Positions 8,185 through 18,029 of a stretch of DNA of 64,000 bases are shown piece by piece. Origin of the DNA: Jiangella muralis (GTDB taxonomy: Bacteria; Actinomycetota; Actinomycetes; Jiangellales; Jiangellaceae); contig NZ_LFXL01000032.1 in NCBI RefSeq assembly GCF_001270745.1, positions 59,984-123,983 on the forward strand, in the 5' to 3' direction. The notes beneath the pieces were generated by a model. It was not told where the DNA came from. It searched no databases and saw only the letters and a program-made list of their open reading frames with translations. Every line of letters starts with the position of its first letter. Position 1 is the stretch's first letter. The translations under genes were made by a program, and so were the position numbers.

Positions 8185-9342
8185 ATGAACGACTACACCC
8201 CCACCCGCGAGGACAGGTTCTCCTTCGGCCTCTGGACGGTCGGCTGGGAGGGCGTGGACGTCTTCGGCGGCGCCGTCCGGCCGCGGCTCGACCCCGCGCT
8301 CGCCGTGCACAAGCTGGCCGAGCTGGGCGCCTACGGCATCACGTTCCACGACAACGACGTCATCCCGTTCGGCGCGTCGCCGTCCGAGCGCGACGCCGCG
8401 CTGAAGCCGTTCCGCGCGGCCCTCGACGAGACCGGCCTGCAGGTCCCGATGGTCACCACGAACCTGTTCTCGCACCCGGTCTTCCGCGACGGCGGGTTCA
8501 CCAACAACGACCGCGACGTGCGCCGCTTCGCCGTCCGCAAGGCCGCCGACCAGATCGACCTCGGCGCCGAGCTGGGCGCGAAGGTGTTCGTCGCCTGGGG
8601 CGGCCGCGAGGGCGCCGAGTCGGGCGCCGCCAAGGACATCAGGGCCGCGCTCGACCGCTACAAGGAGGCGTTCGACCTCCTCGGCCAGTACATCCTCGAC
8701 CGCGGCTACGACCTGCGGGTCGCCATCGAGCCGAAGCCGAACGAGCCGCGCGGCGACATCCTGCTGCCGACCATCGGCCACGCCATCGCGTTCATCAACG
8801 AGCTCGAGCACCCCGAGCTGGTCGGCCTCAACCCCGAGGTGGGGCATGAGGAGATGGCCTCGATGAACTACGCGCACGGCATCGCCCAGGCGCTGTGGCA
8901 CGGCAAGCTCTTCCACATCGACCTCAACGGCCAGACCGGCCCGCGCTACGACCAGGACTTCCGCTTCGGCGCCGGCAACGCCCGCGGCGCGTTCTGGACC
9001 GTCGACGTCATCGAGTCCGGCGGCTATGACGGCCCGCGGCACTTCGACTTCAAGCCGCCGCGCACCGAAGACATGGACGGCGTCTGGGCGTCGGCCGCGG
9101 GCTGCATGCGCAACTACCTGATCCTGCGCGACAAGACCGCCGCGTTCCGCGCCGACCCGGAGGTCCAGGAGGCGCTGGCCGCGGCCCGGCTGGACCAGTT
9201 GGCCACGCCGACCGCGGCGCCGGGCGAGACCGTCGACTCGCTGCGGGCCGACGCGTTCGACCCTGAGGAGGCGGCGCAGCGCGGCATGGCCTTCGAGCGG
9301 CTCGACCAGCTGGCCCTGGACTACTTGTACGGGGTGCGCTGA
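8185..9342 (+). CDS. xylA: Xylose isomerase
   Basis: A 385-residue xylose isomerase (D-xylose to D-xylulose, EC 5.3.1.5) of the compact actinobacterial class, full length. Signature segments are [10 protein letters not shown] near the N-terminus, ITFHDND with the catalytic His (near residue 54), [22 protein letters not shown] (metal-binding Glu and catalytic Lys, near 181-191), [19 protein letters not shown] and [14 protein letters not shown] lies 8 nt before the ATG. It is divergent from the FAH-lyase/LacI operon with a LacI-type operator in the leader. No xylulokinase gene is adjacent; 9 bp downstream begins an arginase-family gene. Confidence 0.96.
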   Translation: MNDYTPTREDRFSFGLWTVGWEGVDVFGGAVRPRLDPALAVHKLAELGAYGITFHDNDVIPFGASPSERDAALKPFRAALDETGLQVPMVTTNLFSHPVFRDGGFTNNDRDVRRFAVRKAADQIDLGAELGAKVFVAWGGREGAESGAAKDIRAALDRYKEAFDLLGQYILDRGYDLRVAIEPKPNEPRGDILLPTIGHAIAFINELEHPELVGLNPEVGHEEMASMNYAHGIAQALWHGKLFHIDLNGQTGPRYDQDFRFGAGNARGAFWTVDVIESGGYDGPRHFDFKPPRTEDMDGVWASAAGCMRNYLILRDKTAAFRADPEVQEALAAARLDQLATPTAAPGETVDSLRADAFDPEEAAQRGMAFERLDQLALDYLYGVR

Positions 9343-9351
9343 GATCGAGGG

Positions 9352-10221
9352 ATGAGCTGGTTCCTGCTCGGCGCTCCATGGGACTGTTCCGCGTCCGGAC
9401 GGGGTGAGGCGGCGGCGCCCGGCGCGTTGCGTGCCGCCGGGCTGGCGTCGCTGGTCGAGGCCGACCTCGGCGACGCCGACACCGTCATCGAGGGCGGCAC
9501 GCGCGACCCGGAGACCGGCGTGCTGGCGCTGCCCGCGACGGTCGCGGCGGCCCGCGCGCTGACGGCGTCCCTGACGGCCGCGCTGCGGGCGCGGCCCGGG
9601 TCGCGGCCGCTGGTCGTGGGCGGCGACTGCAGCCTGCTGCTCGGCGTGATCCCGGCCCTGCTGACGGTGGCCGGGCCGGTCGGGCTCTGGTACGCCGACG
9701 GCCATCCGGACTACCTCGTCGGCGCGGCGTCCGACACCGGCGAGACCGCCGACATGGACCTCGCGATCCTCACCGGCGACGGCGCGCGGGAGCTGGTGTC
9801 GCTGGCCGGGACGGTCCCGATGGTCGAGCCGTCCGCCGTCGTCCTGCTCGGGCACCGCACCGCCGGTCTGGACCCGGCGTCGGCCGCCGAGGTCGGGCGG
9901 CTGCCCGCCGCGCTGCACCAGATTCCCGCGCCGGAGTTGCTGGCCCGCCCGGCGGCGGCCGGCCGCACGGCCCGCGACCTGGTCGACGGCGCCGCCTGGC
10001 TGCACATCGACCTCGACGTGCTCGACCCGGCGGCGCTGCCCGCGGTGACGTACCCGCAGCCCGGCGGCCCATCGTGGGAGCAGCTGGCCGTGGCGCTCGC
10101 CCCGCTGGTGGCGTCGCCGCGACTGCTCGGCGTCAGCGTCACCGATTTTCGCGCCGACCTCGACCCGAGCGGCGAACACGCCAAACGGATCGTGGCGTTG
10201 CTGCGCGGGATCGTACGATGA
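9352..10221 (+). CDS. Arginase/agmatinase/formiminoglutamase-family protein
   Basis: A 289-residue ureohydrolase-fold protein. The metal motifs are recognisable: VGGDCSLLLG (near residue 88), YADGHPDY (near 115) and HIDLDVLDP (near 221). The first motif has Cys where the canonical GGDHS has its metal-binding His, and the second has DGHPD instead of DAHxD, so one metal site may be altered. The substrate (arginine, agmatine, formiminoglutamate or another guanidino/amidine compound) cannot be assigned. It starts 9 bp after xylA and ends 10 bp before the tRNA-shaped element, so all may be one transcript. Confidence 0.85.
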   Translation: MSWFLLGAPWDCSASGRGEAAAPGALRAAGLASLVEADLGDADTVIEGGTRDPETGVLALPATVAAARALTASLTAALRARPGSRPLVVGGDCSLLLGVIPALLTVAGPVGLWYADGHPDYLVGAASDTGETADMDLAILTGDGARELVSLAGTVPMVEPSAVVLLGHRTAGLDPASAAEVGRLPAALHQIPAPELLARPAAAGRTARDLVDGAAWLHIDLDVLDPAALPAVTYPQPGGPSWEQLAVALAPLVASPRLLGVSVTDFRADLDPSGEHAKRIVALLRGIVR

Positions 10222-10231
10222 GCGCGAACCG

Positions 10232-10306
10232 CATGGAGTAGCTCAGTGGTAGATCGCCCGGCTGCTTACCGGGAGGGCGCAGGTTCGATTCCTGCCTCCA
10301 TGTCCA
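10232..10306 (+). tRNA. tRNA-shaped element with GCT anticodon and encoded CCA, atypical
   Basis: The full cloverleaf can be drawn. Acceptor CATGGAG/CTCCATG (10232-10238 and 10296-10302) is followed by U73 and CCA (10304-10306). T8 A9 are followed by D arm GCTC-AGTGGTA-GATC with one C11-U24 mismatch. The anticodon arm is CCCGG-CTGCTTA-CCGGG with anticodon GCT at 10264-10266, then a 5-nt variable loop and T arm GCAGG-TTCGATT-CCTGC. Odd points: a GCT anticodon means serine, but bacterial tRNA-Ser has a long variable arm. Position 37 is U where true tRNAs have a purine, the first pair is C1-G72, and the ATG of the next gene (10300-10302) is inside the acceptor stem. It may be a cis-acting tRNA mimic rather than a decoding tRNA. 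Confidence 0.7.
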
Positions 10307-12639
10307 CCTCAGCCGACCCGGACGGAGTGCTCGTGGCCGACGAGCGGCAGCAGACCTCGTCCGGCTATGCCTTCGGCCAGCTCGAACGCGCTCTGCGCAT
10401 GGCCGCCGAGCAGGACGACCCCGCGGCGCGCGAGCGGGCCCGGGCCAAGGCGGAGCGCTGGCGGGCGGTGATCGGCGGCATGGCCGGCGGCCGGCTGACC
10501 GTCGGGTCGCGCACGCCGGTCGCCGGCACTCCGGCCTGGGTGACGCTCGAGGTCGCGCACGGCGGCTTCGCGACCGGCCGGCTGCTGGCCGAGCTGCCGC
10601 TGAGCGACGACGAGGCCGCTCGGGTGGCCGGACTGCCGGCCGAGGCGCCCGGTGCGAACGACCGGGAACGGCTCAACCTCTGGTACCTCGGCGACGCCGG
10701 GCAGGCCGAGCTGCTGGCCGCGCTGGCGTCGGAGCGGTACCGCGTCGAGCTGCCCGAGGACGCCGCCCTGCCGACCGTCGCCTGGCTGCTCCGGCACGGC
10801 CACCACGAGGCGGCGCTGGACCTCGTCGCCGAGCTGCGGCCATGGCTGGGCCGGCTGCGCCTCACCCCGCCGCCGGCCCCCGGCGCCCGCCCGGTCACCG
10901 GCACGTCGGTGCACCTGGAGCCGGTGGGACGCGTCCGCGAAGGACTGCGCACGCGGGCGGTGCCAGAGCAGGTCACGGTCATGCGCGAGACGCTGGGGGT
11001 CTGGCATCCGCTGTACGACCGGCTGGTGGAACTCTGGGCCGAGACCGTCGACGGCGACCTCCCGGAGCTGACCGGTGACGGCGCCGTCCGCGGCGGCTGG
11101 CCGTGCCGGCGGTGGCCGGAGGACTGGGCGCCGCGACGGGAGCAATGGCTGGCCGACCACGCCGCGGCCACGCGCGAGCGCCCCGACGCGACCGCGCACC
11201 CCAGGAGCAACCTCGCCCGGCTGCACGCCGCCCTCGAACGCTGCCCCGACGGCAGCTCGCTGCTCACCGGCCGCGAGGTCGGCTGGATCCGGCGCGCGCT
11301 GGCCAACACGGTCACGGCGCACGGCGCGCCGGGGTCACCGCGGCGGGTCGCGCTGCGCGCCGTCCAGGCCGAGGTCGCCGACCGGCCGACGCACGCCGCC
11401 ATCGCGCAGCTGCTGGCCGACCGGCTGGAGCCGTTCCCGGCCGACGGCGGGCTGCCCTCCATCGAGGCCGTCACGGCCGATGTCGCCGACGGGCAGCCGG
11501 TGCCGCGAGGGCTGGTCCAGCAGGTCGAGCGGGCGCTCGACGCTCCGGTGGACGTGCTGGTCGAGCACGGCGTCATCGGGTCCGGCGAGGTGCTCGCGGG
11601 CGTGCTGCCGCGCCTGACGTCACAGCTGCTGGCCGCCGGCCTGGACGACCCCGCGCTGCGACAGCTGTACGCAGCGACCTACGCCGCGTTCCGCCGCCGG
11701 CGCGGCCTGCTGCTGCTCGACCTCCAGCACCAGGTGCGATTCGGGGAACTGCCGTGGGCCGCCGCGCTCGACCCGCTGCGAACGCCGGTGAAGGGCGCCG
11801 CACGGGAGGCGCTACGGGAGACCAGCCGACTGGCGCTGACGGCGTACCCGCAGGCGATCCTGCCGAACCCGCTGGTGCGCGAGCTGACGGCGCTGGCCGC
11901 GGAGGCGAAGGTCGGCGTACCGCTGGTCGAGGAGGTCGCGGCCGACATCTTCATGGGCACGTTCAGCCGCAAGTGGCACGACGCCGCCGCCGTCACCAGC
12001 ACCGCGCTGGCAGGCACGCTGTACGCCCACTACTACGACCTCCCCGACGCCGCCTACTGGGCCGCGCACACCCCGCCGCCGGAGCCGCCCGGCCCGCGCG
12101 ACCCGAACGCCGTGCCGGTGACGGCGGCCGCGCTCGGCAGGCTCTGCGTCGAGCGGGCGGCCGAGGCCCGAACGAGCACCGAGCGCAACCCGGTCGCCGT
12201 CAGCGGCACCATGATCGAGCAGAGCCAGATCCTCACCACGCACAACCTCGCGGCGTTAGTGCACGTGCTGGACCTGCGCGACGAGCTGCGGCCGGTCGCG
12301 CCGGACCTGACCGGCCGGGTGTTCCACTGGGTGGTTCGCCGGCTGACCCAGCCTTCGGCCCACCGGCACGCCGCACTGATCGCCGTCAAGAACGTCGCCT
12401 ACGCCTGGCGCCAGGCGATCTTCTTCGCGTCGTTGTGCGACGACGGCGAGCAGCACGCCGCCGTCGAACGGCTGCGCTCGTTCGTCGAGGACGCCCGGCT
12501 GACGCGGTTCCACCCGGCCGTCGACGGGCTCGCCCACGTGGTCGCCGGCGGGCGGTTCCAGCCGAACGGGACGGCGCCCGGCGGCGGGCGGCGGCTGCTC
12601 GGCTGGGCCGCCGGCCCGCACTGGTACCTGGCGCCGTAA
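10300..12639 (+). CDS. 779-residue protein of unknown function led by a tRNA-like element
   Basis: No family of known function is recognised. The protein is soluble, with no signal peptide or membrane segment. It starts with a helical N-terminal part (GYAFGQLERALRMAAEQDD, ARAKAERWRAVIGGM), then TPAWVTLEVAHGGFATGRLLA and WLLRHGHHEAALDLVAELRPW, and a long helical C-terminal half (TTHNLAALVHVLDLRDEL, AYAWRQAIFFASL). I recall similar proteins, sometimes labelled transcriptional regulator, in other actinomycetes. The ATG at 10300 lies in the 3' acceptor strand of the tRNA-shaped element and has no ribosome site 5-10 nt upstream. The same frame is open back through the element to a GTG at 10246. 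Expression may depend on folding or cleavage of the element. Confidence 0.85.
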   Translation: MSTSADPDGVLVADERQQTSSGYAFGQLERALRMAAEQDDPAARERARAKAERWRAVIGGMAGGRLTVGSRTPVAGTPAWVTLEVAHGGFATGRLLAELPLSDDEAARVAGLPAEAPGANDRERLNLWYLGDAGQAELLAALASERYRVELPEDAALPTVAWLLRHGHHEAALDLVAELRPWLGRLRLTPPPAPGARPVTGTSVHLEPVGRVREGLRTRAVPEQVTVMRETLGVWHPLYDRLVELWAETVDGDLPELTGDGAVRGGWPCRRWPEDWAPRREQWLADHAAATRERPDATAHPRSNLARLHAALERCPDGSSLLTGREVGWIRRALANTVTAHGAPGSPRRVALRAVQAEVADRPTHAAIAQLLADRLEPFPADGGLPSIEAVTADVADGQPVPRGLVQQVERALDAPVDVLVEHGVIGSGEVLAGVLPRLTSQLLAAGLDDPALRQLYAATYAAFRRRRGLLLLDLQHQVRFGELPWAAALDPLRTPVKGAAREALRETSRLALTAYPQAILPNPLVRELTALAAEAKVGVPLVEEVAADIFMGTFSRKWHDAAAVTSTALAGTLYAHYYDLPDAAYWAAHTPPPEPPGPRDPNAVPVTAAALGRLCVERAAEARTSTERNPVAVSGTMIEQSQILTTHNLAALVHVLDLRDELRPVAPDLTGRVFHWVVRRLTQPSAHRHAALIAVKNVAYAWRQAIFFASLCDDGEQHAAVERLRSFVEDARLTRFHPAVDGLAHVVAGGRFQPNGTAPGGGRRLLGWAAGPHWYLAP

Positions 12640-12707
12640 CCCCGGGACACACGCCGGGAGCACGTCACTCGCATGAGTGCCGCGCGGCCGTCGTGGCAGC
12701 GGGATGT

Positions 12708-12854
12708 GTCACCTGATCGTTCCGGTGAGGATGATCGGGTGACCTGGACACCGGACGACCGTACGTTTGGTCACCTGATCGTCTCCACGATGTGGGCACG
12801 AAACGATCAGGTGAACTTCCTGGCGCGAAACGTGCCGGTACGTCACCTGATCAT
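12708..12854. repeat. Five copies of GTCACCTGATCGT in alternating orientation
   Basis: Copies are at 12708-12720 (+), 12731-12744 (-), 12769-12782 (+), 12802-12816 (-) and 12842-12854 (+). Adjacent opposite copies form two stem-loops. CACCTGATCGT and ACGATCAGGTG pair perfectly over 11 bp with a 20-nt loop at 12772-12813; the first hairpin has one G-U-type mismatch and a 10-nt loop. The array lies between the ends of two convergent genes and dominates the 409-bp gap. The rest of the gap (12855-13048) holds only a possible gene scrap. Confidence 0.7.
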
Positions 12855-12871
12855 TTCCAGGGAGCGCCCTG

Positions 12872-12946
12872 TCAGGGCAGCGCGGCCGGGTCGAATCCGC
12901 GCGCCGCGATGACGTCGTGGCACGTGAACTGGACGTTGGGGTGGTG
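12872..12946 (-). pseudogene. Possible 3' scrap of a lost gene
   Basis: On the minus strand 24 codons with natural-looking usage end in TGA at 12872: HHPNVQFTCHDVIAA, then RGFDPAALP. No start, no ribosome site and no upstream continuation of the same quality is seen. It looks like the tail of a deleted gene, but the family is not recognised and chance remains possible. Confidence 0.25.
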
Positions 12947-13048
12947 CTAGCTCGATCAACGATCGGGTCGAGATGGCCGTGAGCTTCCACGTGGTCGCCG
13001 TGACGACACCAGGCCTCCACATGGCTATGGGGTTGGTCGACGCCGGCC

Positions 13049-14428
<1,380 letters not shown>

Positions 14429-14524
14429 GTCGAACCCCCTGCCGCGGAACACGACAATTCAGTCACCATCATGATCTTCTCATTCCGCAACCGCGGCGAT
14501 ACGCTCCGTGATCAAGGGGGCGTT

Positions 14525-16543
14525 ATGCAGGGCACCTGGGTGAAAGCCGAAGCGCCGGACGCGACGACCGCACTGCGCCACGCGATCACCCAAGTGCCCG
14601 TTCCCGGTGCGCCGCCACCCTCCGCACTGGACGAGGCGGAAGTCGGATTGTCGTTCCTCGACCTGGCGTTGGAACAGAACCACGTCCGCCGCATCACCGA
14701 ACGGCTGGCGTTGGTCGAACACCTGGCACCGGAATGCACGACCGAGATCGATGTCAGTCTCGGGCTGCTCGACCAGGAGCAGCGCATCGCCTGCGAGTCC
14801 TTCCAGCAACTGCGTCAGCGCAACCCGGCGAAAAGCCGCGACGAGCAGGGCCTCTGGGTGCCGGTCGCCCGGCTCCCACGCCAGTTCAGCTTCCCCATCG
14901 ACGTGCGCGACTACGACGGCTCCCGGGTGCCGCGGCTGGCCCAGCTCGAGCTGGCCGGGCCGGTGGCCGCGGGTCTCTACCAGTTGCTCCGGAACGCGCT
15001 CGGCAGTCACCCGGACGCCAAGCTCACCGACAGCGACCTGGCGGATTTCCTGTACACGACCGGTGAGCCGAGATGGCTCGTGCAATCGGCATTGACCATG
15101 CTGATCTCCAGCCGGTCGCAGGCGACTCCGCCGAACACCGGCGCGTCCACGAACAGTCACGGACATCGGCACACGGCTCTGCGGATCCTCGCCGGCTATG
15201 AGGACACCTTGCGGCAATTCTTCCATCTCCTCGGCGTCGCTCTGAACGAATACCTGCTGGTCGTGAATCTCGATGAGGGTCGCGACAATCACCTCCTCAG
15301 CTACGACGTCCCGCTACTGCGGAAACCGGTGCGCGGCCGGCCGCTCAACGCGCGCGGCGTCTACGTCGTGCGCTACCAGACCGAGGTACCCAGCAGCCTG
15401 CGCTCGTATCACCTCGTCGCGGCGACGGAGCAGTCGCTGCAGATCTCGGACATGTATCTCACGTCGATGGCCGGCACGGACGACGTCGATCGAATCCAGC
15501 GCGACCTCGGCTACCTGGCCACCCTGGTCGACCCGGCCGGCGGCCAGAACGTCGTGCCGAGAAGCATGGTGGAGCACGAGCTCGAGACGACCGTCGGCGC
15601 GCTGGCCGAGCTCACCCGCCGGCGGCGCTGGGAGGCCGCCGAGGCCGGGATCCCGTGGCCGATCGAGAGCCTGCGTGCCACCGAGACCCTCGCCGCCGCC
15701 TGGCACACCAGGTCCGGGCCGTTCCTCGACAACGCCCGGGTCGTCGCGGACCGACTGCGGCGCGCCGCGACGGAGATCACGACGCAACAGCTGGGCTCGG
15801 ACTACTTCCAGACCGACGTGGTCTCGGCGTCGCGGAACCATGCGTACTGGCGCCGGCTGGAGGAGCCGGTCGCGACGACGGAGCGCACGCAGATCGAGGT
15901 CGGGATCCTCGTCCAGGACGCGACCCGGTCCGGCCCGCGCGCCCTGCTCGCCTACGCCGGCACGGTCCTGGTCCTGTCCTACGCGACGATCGCACTGCTC
16001 GCCGGCGAGTTCTGGTGGCCGTTCCGGGACCGCCCCGGCCTGCGGGGCGGCATCGAGCGGGACGCGCTCGTGGCCGTGCTGCTGCTGGTCCCCGGGTTCC
16101 TCTACACCCGCCTGCAGCTGCCGCCCCGGCACTCGATCGCGGCCAGGGTCCGGGAACGGTCCCGGTACCTGGCCTACGCCACCATCGCCGTCGCCATCGC
16201 GGAGGCGCTCACGATCGCCGCGGTGACCTCGGACGACACCCTGGTGGTCGTCTTCTCGATCGGCGTGGCCTGTCTGGCCGTCCTCGTGGTGCTCAGCATC
16301 GTGGTGGACCTGCCGCGCCGCGAGCTGCGCCTGACGACGCCGACGGTGCCGACGTGGGCGCGGCGGCAGGGCTGGGGAAGCACCTACACGCCCGACGTCG
16401 AGTTCGCCGCCCTGGGGGTGATGAGGAACCATGGATTCGAAGGGAGCACCGGCTCCGGAGCACGAGATTCCGCTGCCCGACTCCGTCTATCGCTCCGGCG
16501 TGCGCGCCGTTCAGGTCAACTTCCAGGTGCACCATCTGCGTGA
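14525..16543 (+). CDS. Unknown protein with four C-terminal membrane segments
   Basis: A 672-residue protein, not recognised. The first 460 residues are soluble and mixed alpha/beta (SFLDLALEQNHVRRITERL, VPVARLPRQFSFPIDVRDYDG, YLLVVNLDEGRDNHLLSYDV). Four hydrophobic segments follow: about 475-497 (YAGTVLVLSYATIALLAG), 515-533, 547-567 and 573-595. AAGGGGG lies 5 nt before the ATG at 14525, which favours it over an upstream ATG at 14471. The last 37 residues are read in a second frame over the start of the next gene, and this tail is basic and low-complexity. The 113-bp overlap suggests the native stop was lost or that the pair is translationally coupled. Function unknown. Confidence 0.8.
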   Translation: MQGTWVKAEAPDATTALRHAITQVPVPGAPPPSALDEAEVGLSFLDLALEQNHVRRITERLALVEHLAPECTTEIDVSLGLLDQEQRIACESFQQLRQRNPAKSRDEQGLWVPVARLPRQFSFPIDVRDYDGSRVPRLAQLELAGPVAAGLYQLLRNALGSHPDAKLTDSDLADFLYTTGEPRWLVQSALTMLISSRSQATPPNTGASTNSHGHRHTALRILAGYEDTLRQFFHLLGVALNEYLLVVNLDEGRDNHLLSYDVPLLRKPVRGRPLNARGVYVVRYQTEVPSSLRSYHLVAATEQSLQISDMYLTSMAGTDDVDRIQRDLGYLATLVDPAGGQNVVPRSMVEHELETTVGALAELTRRRRWEAAEAGIPWPIESLRATETLAAAWHTRSGPFLDNARVVADRLRRAATEITTQQLGSDYFQTDVVSASRNHAYWRRLEEPVATTERTQIEVGILVQDATRSGPRALLAYAGTVLVLSYATIALLAGEFWWPFRDRPGLRGGIERDALVAVLLLVPGFLYTRLQLPPRHSIAARVRERSRYLAYATIAVAIAEALTIAAVTSDDTLVVVFSIGVACLAVLVVLSIVVDLPRRELRLTTPTVPTWARRQGWGSTYTPDVEFAALGVMRNHGFEGSTGSGARDSAARLRLSLRRARRSGQLPGAPSA

Positions 16544-18029
16544 TCGGCCCGGTTACCTGCTGCCCGTCCTCCGGACTCCACGCCAGCCGTTCAGCCTGGA
16601 CGAGACGCTGAGCGCCAGCCTGAACGGCGCCGCCGTGGTCGCGGGCACGCGCCGCGGCCCGCTCGCGCCCACCCTGTGGACGAGTCACCAGGGCCGCGCG
16701 GTGCCGGTGCGGATCTCCGTGCACCGCAAGCAGCCCGGCACGCTGGTCTTCGTCGGCTCGGCCCGGCCGAACCCGAGCTTCCTCTACGAGGACACCGAAC
16801 GGTTCGAGCTGCTGATCGTCATCGATCCGGACCGGTCGACGACGCGGCTGACGGACACTCGCGCCATCGTCGAAGCGCTCAGCGTCATCGCACGGTCGGC
16901 CGTCGAGGACGCCGACGCGCCGATCCTGTCGCTCCAGTGCCCGGTCCAGCTGCCCGTCGCCGACGCCTCGGGTGACCCCGCCGCGGAGCGCCTGGAGTCG
17001 TGGCCGGAGCCGTCCCGCGTCGCCATCCGCGCCATGCTCGCGCTGCGGAACGCCAGCAGCGAGCTGCGCTGCCGGGTCGTGGCCCGGATCGCGCGGCGGT
17101 GCCGTGCGAACGGGTTCGGTCTCTGGATCAGCGATCTGCGCACCGGCCACGGACCGGGCAACTGGATCAACCTCGTCGCCGTCGACGACGCGGCCGCCGC
17201 CCGGTTCCGGAAGACGGTCGACGCCGGCACCGACGAGGACGTCGACTTCGTCGTGCCGGTGACGTTGGTCGGCCCGGCCCGCGTCGGCACCACCAACGCC
17301 GTCCTCTCCTACCTGGCGCAGTGCGACGGCATCGGCGTCGCCGCTTGCGCGATCTCGGCCCTCGACGACCTCGCCTTCATCCACCTCCAGCTGGCCCGGT
17401 CGAACTCGCGTTTCGACGAACCGCTGCCCAGCCACGAGCAGTGGTTGGAGTTCAACGAGACGGCGGCGGCCGAGCGGTCGCTGGAGATCCGGCTGCACGA
17501 CCTGGTCACCAGGCTGGGCGGACGGCCGGCCGCCGTCAGTGAGCTGGACGGGCAGCGCGACGAGTTGTCGCCCAACAGCCGGGTCGGCCTGAAGATGACG
17601 GACTACCAGCTGCTGGCCGGGCCGACCATCCGGACCAGTCGCGGAGCGGACGACCGGAAGGCGCTCTGGTTCTCCTGGCGGCAGGACTCCGAGCAGGAGC
17701 TGTCCCACGTCCTCGACGCTCTCGCCGAGGCGGTCCGCCTGAGCGGCATGTCCTCGGCCGACGACTTCGGGCCGGACGGGTTCAACATCGACTACCTCGT
17801 GTGCCGGCGGATCCGGGGCACGAGCTTCCGCGCCAAGGGGAAGCTCATCATCGACCGCCGCACCGCCAAGGGCAGCGTCACGCCGTCACCGCACGAACCG
17901 GCCGAGACACGGCTCAGCGTGCGGCTGGAGGACGCGTGGCGCGACCTGCTCGACCACCGGCGTATCGGCGGCATCCAGGACATCTCCGTCGCGTGGCGCG
18001 AGTACTACCTCAGCGGCCGGCGGCGCTGA
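16431..18029 (+). CDS. Unknown 532-residue partner of the preceding membrane protein
   Basis: A soluble protein without a recognised domain, signal peptide or membrane segment. It has an N-terminal beta-rich part (SGVRAVQVNFQVHHLRD, RAVPVRISVHRKQPGTLVFV, RFELLIVIDPDRSTTRLTD), a helical middle, and a C-terminal part with FNIDYLVCRRIRGTSFRAKG and QDISVAWREYYL. GAGG lies just before the ATG at 16431. It overlaps the upstream gene by 113 bp in another frame, the same strand and order, so both are probably one operon and may act together at the membrane. It overlaps the convergent SARP-like gene by 20 bp. Confidence 0.78.
   Translation: MDSKGAPAPEHEIPLPDSVYRSGVRAVQVNFQVHHLRDRPGYLLPVLRTPRQPFSLDETLSASLNGAAVVAGTRRGPLAPTLWTSHQGRAVPVRISVHRKQPGTLVFVGSARPNPSFLYEDTERFELLIVIDPDRSTTRLTDTRAIVEALSVIARSAVEDADAPILSLQCPVQLPVADASGDPAAERLESWPEPSRVAIRAMLALRNASSELRCRVVARIARRCRANGFGLWISDLRTGHGPGNWINLVAVDDAAAARFRKTVDAGTDEDVDFVVPVTLVGPARVGTTNAVLSYLAQCDGIGVAACAISALDDLAFIHLQLARSNSRFDEPLPSHEQWLEFNETAAAERSLEIRLHDLVTRLGGRPAAVSELDGQRDELSPNSRVGLKMTDYQLLAGPTIRTSRGADDRKALWFSWRQDSEQELSHVLDALAEAVRLSGMSSADDFGPDGFNIDYLVCRRIRGTSFRAKGKLIIDRRTAKGSVTPSPHEPAETRLSVRLEDAWRDLLDHRRIGGIQDISVAWREYYLSGRRR

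Noticed and set aside
7574..10179. Very long opposite-strand frames across xylA and the arginase-family gene
   Set aside because: Shadow frames of strongly conserved genes; the amino-acid composition is typical of reversed high-GC codons.
10232..10306. A normal tRNA-Ser(GCT)
   Set aside because: Short variable loop, U37, C11-U24 mismatch and overlap with a start codon do not fit a bacterial tRNA-Ser, so it is reported as tRNA-shaped only.
12708..12854. CRISPR array
   Set aside because: Repeats are 13 bp, alternate in orientation and have unequal spacers; no cas genes are present.
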